This document shows, in pieces, positions 1 through 6,075 of a stretch of 11,024 nt of DNA (positions are counted from its first letter, which is position 1; every line of letters starts with the position of its first letter). Source of the DNA: Clostridia bacterium (GTDB lineage Bacteria; Bacillota; Clostridia; Christensenellales; UBA1242); contig JAFZXQ010000088.1 in the NCBI GenBank assembly GCA_017616705.1, positions 1-11,024 of the forward strand. Direction: 5' to 3'. The notes under the pieces were generated by a model. The model saw only the letters and a program-made list of their open reading frames with translations. It was not told the DNA's origin and did not search any database. A program made the position numbers and the translations under genes.

Positions 1-59
1 AACACAAACAAATTAACTATATTTATCAAATTTCGGGATTTTGTGTTATTTTATCAACA

Positions 60-92
60 ATTATTCCAATATTGTCAGCTAATGACAATATT
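60..92 (-). promoter_or_regulatory. Possible leftward promoter overlapped by a perfect inverted repeat
   Basis: The inverted repeat AATATTGTCA (68-77), GCTAA, TGACAATATT (83-92) has two perfect 10-bp arms. Read on the minus strand its right arm supplies TTGTCA (83-88), followed after 17 bp by AATAAT (60-65). Each hexamer matches the sigma-A consensus in five of six positions. A dyad over the -35 box and spacer is the usual geometry of a repressor operator. There is no T-run after it on either strand, so it does not look like a terminator. The regulated gene would lie left of the window; this is inference. Confidence 0.45.
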
Positions 93-199
93 TCAAAAAA
101 ATATCGCGCTTTTTTAGACAGTTTCGCAAATATTTGCAGTTTTTCAATTTAAAGCTATATCAAACATAATAGTTATTTTAAAAATTACGTCACCCTTTA

Positions 200-229
200 T
201 TGAAAACTTAATGGTCAATAGAATAAAAT
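200..229 (+). promoter_or_regulatory. Probable groESL promoter
   Basis: TTGAAA at 200-205 and TAAAAT at 224-229 are separated by 18 bp, each a five-of-six match to the sigma-A boxes. Transcription would start near 236 and give a leader of roughly 110 nt before groES. The leader ends in a 16-bp palindrome at 316-331 that touches the Shine-Dalgarno region. No CIRCE operator overlaps these boxes, so heat-shock control by HrcA is not supported by the sequence. Confidence 0.45.
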
Positions 230-347
230 GAAATTGTTAAAATTTATGATAAAAATTGATTAATTAAACTAAACAAACCAACTAATCGCCCTATTTCTAT
301 CATAATTTTATAAACATATTTTATAAAATATTTGTAAGGAGAAAACT

Positions 348-635
348 ATGAAAATAAAACCACTTTTTGATAGAGTTGTTTTAAAACCAATTCAAAACGA
401 AAACAAAACTTCAAGCGGCTTAGTTTTGGCTGAATCAAATGCTGAAAAACCCCTTCTCGCCCAAGTCATAACTTTAGGAAATGGAATTGAGGCTGATGGC
501 AAACCTGTTGAAATGCAAGTTAAAGTTGGCGACAAAGTTATTTATAGCAGGTATGGCGGCATTGAGTTTAAACTTGATGGCCAAACTTATGTAATTATTA
601 GGCAAAGCGATATCTTAATGGTTTTGGAGGATTAA
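348..635 (+). CDS. groES: Co-chaperonin GroES (Hsp10)
   Basis: This 95-residue protein is the heptameric lid of the GroEL cage; it caps the ATP-bound ring in the cytoplasm so that enclosed substrate can fold. Length is standard for the family. The N-terminal IKPLFDRVVLKPI strand, the mobile loop at about residues 17-35 with the GroEL-contacting hydrophobic triplet LVL (IVL in E. coli), and the C-terminal GDKVIYSRYGGIEFKLDGQTYVIIRQSDIL block are all present. The start is fixed by AAGGAG at 336-341, six bases before the ATG. groEL begins one base after the stop codon, so the two are translated from one message. Expression is probably heat-responsive as in relatives, but no known heat-shock operator is visible upstream. 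Confidence 0.97.
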   Translation: MKIKPLFDRVVLKPIQNENKTSSGLVLAESNAEKPLLAQVITLGNGIEADGKPVEMQVKVGDKVIYSRYGGIEFKLDGQTYVIIRQSDILMVLED

Positions 636-636
636 A

Positions 637-2226
637 ATGACAAAGATTTTACAATTCGGAGAAGAAGCAAGAAAATCACTTGAAAATGGAGTAAATACTG
701 TTGCTAACACGGTCAAAATTACACTCGGCCCTCGCGGAAGAAATGTTGTTTTAGAGCGCGATTATTCTGCCCCATTAATCACAAATGACGGCGTAACAAT
801 AGCCAAAGAAATTGAATTAGAAAACCCATTTGAAAATATGGGCGCTAGCATAATCAAAGAAGTTTGCACCAAAACAAATGATCGCGCTGGTGATGGAACA
901 ACCACCGCTGTTGTTTTAGCGCAGGCCATAATAAATGATGGAATGAAAAATTTAACAAGTGGCGCTAACCCTATTATCTTAAAAACGGGTATGGAAAAAG
1001 CAACAAAAGTTGTTGTTGAAAAAATTAAAAATATTGCCAAACCTGTTAAAAATAACAATAATATTGAACAAATTGCAACAATTTCAGCCGAAAATGCAGA
1101 AATTGGTAAACTGATAAGATCCGCTTTTGAACATGTCGGGCAAGATGGCGTTATAACAATTGAAGAATCAAAATCATCTTCAAATGGTTTAAAAATTGTT
1201 GAAGGAATGCAAATTGATCGTGGGTTTATTAGCCCATATATGTGTTCTGAAGGCGCTAACCAAGAAATTTTACAAAACCCTTTTATTTTAGTAACCGATA
1301 AAAAGATAACCCAAATAACTGAAATTTTACCCATAATGGAAGAAGTTTCTAAAACCTCTCGCCCACTATTTATTATTGCCGACGACATTGATGGCGAGGC
1401 GCTTGCAACAATTGTTTTAAACAAGATCAGAGGCATTTTTAACTGCGTTGCTATTAAAGCCCCTTCTTTTGGTTCAAAGCGCAAAAATATTTTAAATGAC
1501 ATTTCTATTTTAACAGGTGCAACTTACTTACTTAGTGAAATTAACACAGATTTAAAAACTATAACCCTAGATGACCTTGGAAGCGCTAAAACCATAAAAA
1601 TAACTAAAGATTCAACAACAATTATTGAAGGCGCTGGCGATAAAGAAAGAATTGATGAACTCAAAGAAAATTTACAAGAACAACTAGCTAAATCAACTGA
1701 AGAATTTGAGGAATACGACCTTAAAGAACGCCTTGCAAAACTTGGCAATGGTGTTGCCGTTATTATGGTTGGTGCACTGAGTGAAGTTGAGATGAAAGAG
1801 AAAAAATTAAGAATTGAAGATGCCCTTTCCGCAACTCGCTCCGCAACAAAACTCGGCGTTGTTATTGGCGGTGGCGTTGCTTTAATTCATTGTGCAAATG
1901 ATTTAAATAAGCTTATAAGCTCATTATCTGGTGATGAAAAAACAGGTGCTGAAATCATCTATAATGCCCTATTTGCTCCGTTAAAACAGATTTGTTTTAA
2001 TGCTGGTGTTGAAGGAAGCGTTGTTATTAATAAAATACTTGAATCAAAAGATAGTGAATTTGGCTATGACGCAAAGAATAAAGAGTTTTGTAATCTTATT
2101 GATTCAGGGATTATTGACCCTGCCCTTGTTACAATTTCGGCCTTAGAAAACGCCGTTAGCGTTTGCTCAACAATGCTTTCAACGGAAGCAATTGTTTGTC
2201 AAAAACCTAACAAAACTGAAAAGTAA
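637..2226 (+). CDS. groEL: Chaperonin GroEL (Hsp60)
   Basis: This 529-residue cytoplasmic ATP-dependent folding machine is expected to form a double heptameric ring and work with GroES. The equatorial ATP site is intact: TLGPRGRN at about 29-36, TNDGVT with Asp51, GDGTTT at about 85-90, and RIEDALSATR near 391-400, carrying the Asp equivalent to E. coli D398. GVVIGGGVAL follows. The apical domain carries GFISPY near 195-200 in place of the usual GYLSPY, and KAPSFGSKR near 273-281 where most GroELs read KAPGFGDRR. The protein ends in STEAIVCQKPNKTEK and has no Gly-Gly-Met tail, which accounts for its slightly short length. The ATG has GGAGG at 626-630 inside the end of groES. Arginine codons are split about evenly between CGC and AGA. 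It is followed by a hairpin terminator. Confidence 0.98.
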   Translation: MTKILQFGEEARKSLENGVNTVANTVKITLGPRGRNVVLERDYSAPLITNDGVTIAKEIELENPFENMGASIIKEVCTKTNDRAGDGTTTAVVLAQAIINDGMKNLTSGANPIILKTGMEKATKVVVEKIKNIAKPVKNNNNIEQIATISAENAEIGKLIRSAFEHVGQDGVITIEESKSSSNGLKIVEGMQIDRGFISPYMCSEGANQEILQNPFILVTDKKITQITEILPIMEEVSKTSRPLFIIADDIDGEALATIVLNKIRGIFNCVAIKAPSFGSKRKNILNDISILTGATYLLSEINTDLKTITLDDLGSAKTIKITKDSTTIIEGAGDKERIDELKENLQEQLAKSTEEFEEYDLKERLAKLGNGVAVIMVGALSEVEMKEKKLRIEDALSATRSATKLGVVIGGGVALIHCANDLNKLISSLSGDEKTGAEIIYNALFAPLKQICFNAGVEGSVVINKILESKDSEFGYDAKNKEFCNLIDSGIIDPALVTISALENAVSVCSTMLSTEAIVCQKPNKTEK

Positions 2227-2255
2227 TCAATCAAAAACCACTATAATTCTAAAAC

Positions 2256-2283
2256 AAAAAATGGCTTGTTTAAGCCATTTTTT
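2256..2283. terminator. Bidirectional terminator between groEL and the lgt unit
   Basis: A 12-bp perfect stem (2256-2267 with 2272-2283) with the loop GTTT has an A-run on the left and a T-run on the right, so it can stop transcripts from both sides. The stop codon of the leftward coiled-coil gene (TTA at 2282-2284 on the plus strand) lies within the right arm, so the hairpin overlaps the end of that coding sequence. Confidence 0.85.
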
Positions 2284-2926
2284 AAACCAAATCTTTCATT
2301 ATTTTATCTAAACTTTCTGTTGGGTTAAGCGCCTCATCAAAGTCAAATGAATCCTTTTTCTTTCGGTCGCTCTCCTCTTTCTTGCGCTTTAAGAAAGTCT
2401 CAATATTATCAGCCTCTTTCTTAGGCCTTCCACGTTTTTTGTCGCCCGCTTCAGCCATTGCATATTCATAAATAGCAAGCAGTTTATGATATCTTTCTTC
2501 AAGTGAATCCGCTTTATTTTGGCTTGAATCACCTTTAATTTTAGCAATTTCTTCAACTTCAGTTGCGTCTTTCCTAAGCGCTTTAAGTGAATTTAAAACA
2601 GCAACAAACTCACTATCATTAAACCCAGGGCACTCTTTTTTTACATTTTCATAAACATTTTCAAGCCTAACAATTTCAATATCAAGCCTCATTTTTATAA
2701 TATTTTCAAGAAAACTAGACTTGCTCTTATATTTATTTATTGCGGCGCTAACTTCAATTTCACGCGCATCAATAATATCCATTTCCTTTTGAAGCCTTAT
2801 TATTTCTCGCTTTAAATCCATTATCTTATCGCGCTGTTTACTGAGCTCCGTTTCTTTATCTCTAAGCTCACTTTTTAACTTTTCTTCAAACTCTTTTTGT
2901 GAATAAAACTGCTCTTTATCTTTCAT
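2282..2926 (-). CDS. Coiled-coil protein with AT-hook-like motif, unknown function
   Basis: I do not recognise this 214-residue protein. Residues about 5-60 are a long charged helix rich in Lys and Glu with heptad-like spacing (KLKSELRDKETELSKQRDKI), very likely a coiled coil. Residues 60-155 are also helical. At 164-170 lies KRGRPKK, matching the core of an AT-hook, which in known proteins binds the minor groove of AT-rich DNA. The C-terminus is a basic stretch (KRKKEESDRKKKDSF) ending in an acidic helix. There is no signal peptide or membrane segment, so it should be cytoplasmic. I chose the ATG at 2926, which has AAGGA eight bases upstream; an in-frame TTG at 2950 would add eight residues but lacks a site. 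It overlaps the end of lgt by 11 bases, implying coupled translation. A role at the nucleoid or in regulation is inference. Confidence 0.8.
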   Translation of the reverse strand: MKDKEQFYSQKEFEEKLKSELRDKETELSKQRDKIMDLKREIIRLQKEMDIIDAREIEVSAAINKYKSKSSFLENIIKMRLDIEIVRLENVYENVKKECPGFNDSEFVAVLNSLKALRKDATEVEEIAKIKGDSSQNKADSLEERYHKLLAIYEYAMAEAGDKKRGRPKKEADNIETFLKRKKEESDRKKKDSFDFDEALNPTESLDKIMKDLV

Positions 2927-3683
2927 CTTTCTTTTCCTTTTTGTTGACAAAAACTAAAATAATAATTCCAACAATAATAAATATTCCGCTAATAATCTGA
3001 GAAATTGGAAGCCCCCAAAGCCTTAAAATAAATTGGCTATCTCTGAAAGTTTCTAAAATTAATCTAACCGTTCCATAATAAACTAGATATGCCCCCGTGC
3101 AAATGCCGATTTTCTTTGTTTTATAATAGAGTAAAAACAACATAACGGCGCCAATAATATTTAAAACAAACTCATAGAAGAAAAGCGCCATGTGCCACGT
3201 TCCAGAAATATCAACCGCTATTGGAAAAAACTGAAAACTAGGATTTGTTATAACCCAACCATAAACTTCACCATTAGCAAAGTTTCCCCATCTTCCAATA
3301 GCTTGAGCCAAAATTAAAACAGGAACGATCAAATCTGAAACCTGAAGGAACTTATACTTTTTAACTTTACATAAAATCAGAATTCCAATAACGCCGCCAA
3401 TTATTGCACCAATAATGCTCATTCCGCCATTTCTAAATTTAAAGAAATCTAAAATTGATGTCCCAGAATCAAAAACAACTGAGAAAAGCCTAGCGCAAAT
3501 AATGCCAAGTGGAATTATCGCCAAAAAAACGTCAATTGGCATATCTTTGTTAAGCCCCTTTGGTTTAGTTAAAACAAAGGATAAACAAAAAGCAACCAGT
3601 ATCGCAAGAGCAATAATAACGCCATACCAATAAACTTCAAAACCAAATATAGTAAAGGCAACTCTATCTAATAATAGTTCCAT
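2916..3683 (-). CDS. lgt: Prolipoprotein diacylglyceryl transferase Lgt
   Basis: This integral membrane enzyme moves diacylglycerol from phosphatidylglycerol to the lipobox cysteine of prelipoproteins, the first step of lipoprotein maturation. At 255 residues it is of normal length and has about seven hydrophobic segments. Family motifs are seen in order: VYWYGVIIALAIL at 17-29, GGMSIIGAIIGG at 86-97, the signature GRWGNFANGEVYG at 130-142 with Arg131 at the position of E. coli R143, WH(164)xxxxxYE(171), and YGTVRLILETFR at 203-214. E. coli has His103 in the second motif (GGMSFHG); here that position is Ile. It varies among Gram-positive Lgts, so activity is still likely. No Shine-Dalgarno site precedes the ATG, and the promoter lies directly against it. 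No lipobox protein is encoded nearby. Confidence 0.95.
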   Translation of the reverse strand: MELLLDRVAFTIFGFEVYWYGVIIALAILVAFCLSFVLTKPKGLNKDMPIDVFLAIIPLGIICARLFSVVFDSGTSILDFFKFRNGGMSIIGAIIGGVIGILILCKVKKYKFLQVSDLIVPVLILAQAIGRWGNFANGEVYGWVITNPSFQFFPIAVDISGTWHMALFFYEFVLNIIGAVMLFLLYYKTKKIGICTGAYLVYYGTVRLILETFRDSQFILRLWGLPISQIISGIFIIVGIIILVFVNKKEKKDER

Positions 3684-3689
3684 AGTTTT

Positions 3690-3718
3690 ATTATATTATT
3701 ATTTAAAAAAAGTGTCAA
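3690..3718 (-). promoter_or_regulatory. Perfect-consensus promoter of lgt, predicted leaderless
   Basis: On the minus strand TTGACA (3713-3718) and TATAAT (3690-3695) are both exact matches to the sigma-A consensus and are 17 bp apart, the ideal spacing. Only six bases (AAAACT) separate the -10 box from the lgt ATG. A start point about seven bases after the -10 box would be the A of the ATG itself. This agrees with the absence of any Shine-Dalgarno sequence before lgt. Confidence 0.85.
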
Positions 3719-3730
3719 TCTTAAAGGAAT

Positions 3731-3756
3731 AAAAAAAGACGCGCTTAGCGCGTCTT
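3731..3756 (-). terminator. Intrinsic terminator of the 607-residue coiled-coil gene
   Basis: AAGACGCGC (3736-3744) pairs perfectly with GCGCGTCTT (3748-3756) around the loop TTA. On the minus strand it is followed by a run of seven T (complement of 3731-3737). It lies just after the stop codon at 3765 and isolates this gene from the lgt promoter downstream. Confidence 0.9.
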
Positions 3757-3764
3757 AAAATTAA

Positions 3765-5588
3765 TTAGTTTTGCATTTCTCCATCTTCATCTTCGCCAGG
3801 GTTTTGACCAACTGTTGTGTTACCACCATGATTAACATCATCTGTTGGGTTGCCATTTTCATCTGTGTTTTCATCACTAGCGTTAACAGCCTCATTACCA
3901 CCGGTTGGTTTGTTATCAGAAACTTCTTGATAGTTGTCGTTGTTTTCCATTTGAGCAAGTAAGTCAAGATATTGAGCTAAGATATCATCTCTTTCAGCTT
4001 TAAGTGATGCATTTTCAGCTTTAAGTGATGTATTTTCTCTTTCAAGATTAGCAATTTTCTTTTCAAGCCTTGCTTTTTCTTCAGGAGTTACTGCTCTATC
4101 AAGTTTATCTTGAAGCGCATCAATAATAGCATCTTTACCGGCATTTTCTTCTTGTAAATCAGCAATTTGTTGTTGAAGATCAGCAATGTATGATGGGTCA
4201 CCTTGATTTTCAAGAGCATCACGTAAATCTTTTTCAAGCATCTTAATTGTTTCATCTTTCGCTTGAACAAGATTTTCTAATTCGCTAACTCTGCCCTCTA
4301 ATGATTCAAGCTTATCTAAAGCATTGTTATATTTATTCTTTAAAGTATTATATCTTCCAAGAAGATCATAATATTCATCTTGAGAAACTGTATTGTTAAG
4401 TCTTTCTTCTAAATCAGCAATTCTATCTTCATATTCTTCTCTAATTGCTTGTTTAGCAGCTTCAAGATCGGCTTGAGTAAGTCCATTTTCAAGAAGCTCT
4501 TTAAGATAAGCAGCACCTTCTTCAGGACTAACTACGCCATCTTTATTAGTATCAGCAGTTTCTGGGAAAACATTTCTATAAGCCTCATTTTCTTCCATTA
4601 ACTCTTTTGCTCTCTTTTCCCATGCATCAATAGTAAGATCTTGGCCTTCAATTGTTTGTCTTAAATTATCATTCTCGCCTTGAAGTTCTGTAATTGTAGC
4701 ATCTCTATCAGAAACTTTTTCTGCATATGCTCTAAGTTTATCTCCAGCTTTTGAATTACCAAGTAAAACACCAATAGCAAGAGCGCCGCCAATAAGGATA
4801 GTTGCAACTGCAACTTGAACAACTTGCTTTAAAGTCTTTTTCTTCTTAGGGTCGGCAACAGGCACAATTGTTTGTTCTTTTTCTAATTCTTCAACTGTTG
4901 CTTGAAGAGCAGCAACTTGAAGATTCTTACCAGTTTGACTGTTTTTGATCTCTTCAATAGAATTCTTAACCCAAACAGCAAATCTCTTAACATCTTGCTT
5001 TTCAGCTTCATCAGTAAAACTATCTGCTCTTTCATCAAGCGCTTTGTTAAAGTTATTTAACTCTTCAAGATGAGATTGTTCGCTCTTAACATAATTAGTA
5101 AATGCAACTGCTGTTTCAACATTTTCAACATTAGTTATTTGACGATCAACTCTTGTTTGAAGAATTTCGTCACCAGTTTTAAAGAAATAGAAAAGTTGAT
5201 TAGCAGCGATAACAAGCTTGTTAAAAGCTTCTCTGTTAAGCTCTTCATCTTCAGAATTAATAATTTCATCAAGTTCGTCTTTATTTAAGTTAGCAAAAGC
5301 AACACACATTTTATTGATACTTTCTTTACCAATGCTATCAATCATTGCTTTCATCTTATCATCAGAGTCAAAAACAAGACCAAGCCTATGGAAGAATCTA
5401 TCCTTATAGAAGTCGCCTTCATTTAATTGATATCTTAAAGATTTAGGATCAGTTACTAAATCAAAATCTTGTGATTTAATTAAGTCATGATCTTTATCAT
5501 TGATATCTGAAGTAGAACCACTAACAGGAACCATAGCACTTAATGCTCCACTCTTTTTTGAACCTTTTTCGTTAGAAACAATTTTCAT
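3765..5588 (-). CDS. Single-pass membrane protein with long coiled coils and one EF-hand loop
   Basis: I do not recognise this 607-residue protein. Residues 1-245 form a soluble, mostly helical N-terminal region without a signal peptide. PKKKKTLK at 248-255 precedes one membrane helix at about 256-277, so by the positive-inside rule the N-terminus is cytoplasmic and the remaining ~330 residues are outside. Residues 284-340 and 370-550 are heptad-rich coiled coils. Between them DTNKDGVVSPEE (346-357) fits the EF-hand/dockerin loop, with acidic or Asn ligands at 1, 3 and 5, Gly at 6 and Glu at 12. The last ~55 residues are an acidic, Asn/Gly-rich, probably disordered tail. Almost all arginines are AGA (none CGC), unlike groEL, which may reflect high expression or a different origin. 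AAGGAG seven bases upstream fixes the start; it has its own promoter and terminator. An envelope scaffold is a guess. Confidence 0.9.
   Translation of the reverse strand: MKIVSNEKGSKKSGALSAMVPVSGSTSDINDKDHDLIKSQDFDLVTDPKSLRYQLNEGDFYKDRFFHRLGLVFDSDDKMKAMIDSIGKESINKMCVAFANLNKDELDEIINSEDEELNREAFNKLVIAANQLFYFFKTGDEILQTRVDRQITNVENVETAVAFTNYVKSEQSHLEELNNFNKALDERADSFTDEAEKQDVKRFAVWVKNSIEEIKNSQTGKNLQVAALQATVEELEKEQTIVPVADPKKKKTLKQVVQVAVATILIGGALAIGVLLGNSKAGDKLRAYAEKVSDRDATITELQGENDNLRQTIEGQDLTIDAWEKRAKELMEENEAYRNVFPETADTNKDGVVSPEEGAAYLKELLENGLTQADLEAAKQAIREEYEDRIADLEERLNNTVSQDEYYDLLGRYNTLKNKYNNALDKLESLEGRVSELENLVQAKDETIKMLEKDLRDALENQGDPSYIADLQQQIADLQEENAGKDAIIDALQDKLDRAVTPEEKARLEKKIANLERENTSLKAENASLKAERDDILAQYLDLLAQMENNDNYQEVSDNKPTGGNEAVNASDENTDENGNPTDDVNHGGNTTVGQNPGEDEDGEMQN
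3992..4033. repeat. 21-bp tandem duplication inside the coiled-coil gene
   Basis: Two adjacent 21-bp units (3992-4012 and 4013-4033) differ at one base only (C or T at the 19th position). They encode the repeated heptad SLKAENA/SLKAERD-type segment at residues 521-534. Seven residues is exactly one coiled-coil heptad, so a duplication of this size lengthens the coil without changing its register. Confidence 0.85.
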
Positions 5589-5628
5589 TTCTATTCTCCT
5601 TAATTTTCCTCTTTTTTAAGCCTAGGAT

Positions 5629-5657
5629 ATTCTATCACAAAACGCCTTTAATGTCAA
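5629..5657 (-). promoter_or_regulatory. Strong promoter of the 607-residue coiled-coil gene
   Basis: On the minus strand TTGACA (5652-5657) is an exact -35 box. TAGAAT (5629-5634) matches the -10 consensus in five of six positions after an ideal 17-bp spacer. Transcription would start near 5622, leaving a leader of about 30 nt with AAGGAG at 5596-5601. It sits directly downstream of acpS with no clear terminator between, so some read-through from the yigZ unit is possible. Confidence 0.8.
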
Positions 5658-5682
5658 TACCTATTTGATAAAAAACTGCAAT

Positions 5683-6075
5683 TTATAATAAAACGCATAC
5701 TGCCGTAGCGTAATCTCCATCGTGCGAAATATTGACCAAAATTTGACTAATTTTGAGCTTTTTTTGCTCATTTTCTGCATTTTTAGCCAATTTTACCACG
5801 CAAGCACCCATCAAATCGTGATCGATTTCAACCTCATTTAATCCGATTCCATTGCCAATTCCGACCCCTAAAGCCTTTAAAACTGCTTCTTTTGCAGCAT
5901 AAATTCCGGCCATTGTTTTTAAATATGGAGGCAATTTTTGGCTGTCATCAAGGCTCCCTCGCTTTGAATTTATGTATTTTATTTCTAAATCTGTAAAGAT
6001 TTTTTTACTTTTTTCAAGGTTTTCAGCGATGTTTTTAAACCTCTCAACCATAACTAAATCAATCCCAACTTTCAT
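5683..6075 (-). CDS. acpS: Holo-[acyl-carrier-protein] synthase AcpS
   Basis: AcpS transfers the 4'-phosphopantetheine arm of coenzyme A onto a serine of apo-acyl carrier protein, making ACP active for fatty-acid synthesis in the cytoplasm. The 130 residues are only slightly longer than usual. Motifs are clear: VGIDLVMVERF at 3-13 with the metal-binding Asp6, AGIYAAKEAVLKALG at 56-70 with Glu63 of the KEA motif, and the C-terminal ISHDGDYATAVCVL at 116-129. The ATG is preceded by GAGGAG within the end of recX, and the two genes overlap by 17 bases, so they should be translationally coupled. This is the last gene of the yigZ-recX-acpS unit. Family assignment is firm; the exact carrier proteins served are not shown here. 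Confidence 0.95.
   Translation of the reverse strand: MKVGIDLVMVERFKNIAENLEKSKKIFTDLEIKYINSKRGSLDDSQKLPPYLKTMAGIYAAKEAVLKALGVGIGNGIGLNEVEIDHDLMGACVVKLAKNAENEQKKLKISQILVNISHDGDYATAVCVLL

Larger units (their letters stand above)
1..347. other. AT-rich non-coding region upstream of groESL
   Basis: I see no credible coding frame and no tRNA-like fold here. The stretch holds several dyads. AACACAAA at 1-8 is repeated inverted at 40-47. A perfect 10-bp inverted repeat with a 5-nt spacer lies at 68-92. GCAAATATTTGC is a perfect 12-bp palindrome at 126-137. ATATTTTATAAAATAT is a perfect 16-bp palindrome at 316-331, directly before the groES ribosome binding site. A groESL promoter is proposed at 200-229. 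The classical CIRCE element (TTAGCACTC-N9-GAGTGCTAA) of HrcA is not present, and there is no tandem CtsR heptad; a lone GGTCAAT at 213-219 is not enough to call one. The left part probably also holds the promoter of a gene lying beyond the window. Confidence 0.7.

Noticed and set aside
126..137. GCAAATATTTGC palindrome as a regulatory site
   Set aside because: Twelve-base palindromes are common in AT-rich DNA and it does not line up with a promoter; noted only in the region entry.
180..347. CtsR operator suggested by GGTCAAT at 213-219
   Set aside because: CtsR boxes are tandem heptads; only a single imperfect half is present.
762..1502. 246-codon open frame on the strand opposite groEL
   Set aside because: It lies wholly inside groEL, has no ribosome site, and its translation is a compositional shadow of the chaperonin gene.
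2924..2950. TTG start at 2950 for the AT-hook coiled-coil gene
   Set aside because: The ATG at 2926 has AAGGA at good spacing; the TTG lies before that ribosome site and deeper in lgt.
3761..5409. Several 60-72 codon frames on either strand within the 607-residue coiled-coil gene
   Set aside because: Low-complexity, hydrophobic or Lys/Leu-rich shadows of the coiled-coil coding sequence, without start signals or motifs.
5660..5690. Terminator after acpS
   Set aside because: A T-run exists on the minus strand but only a mismatched, wide-loop stem could be drawn before it.
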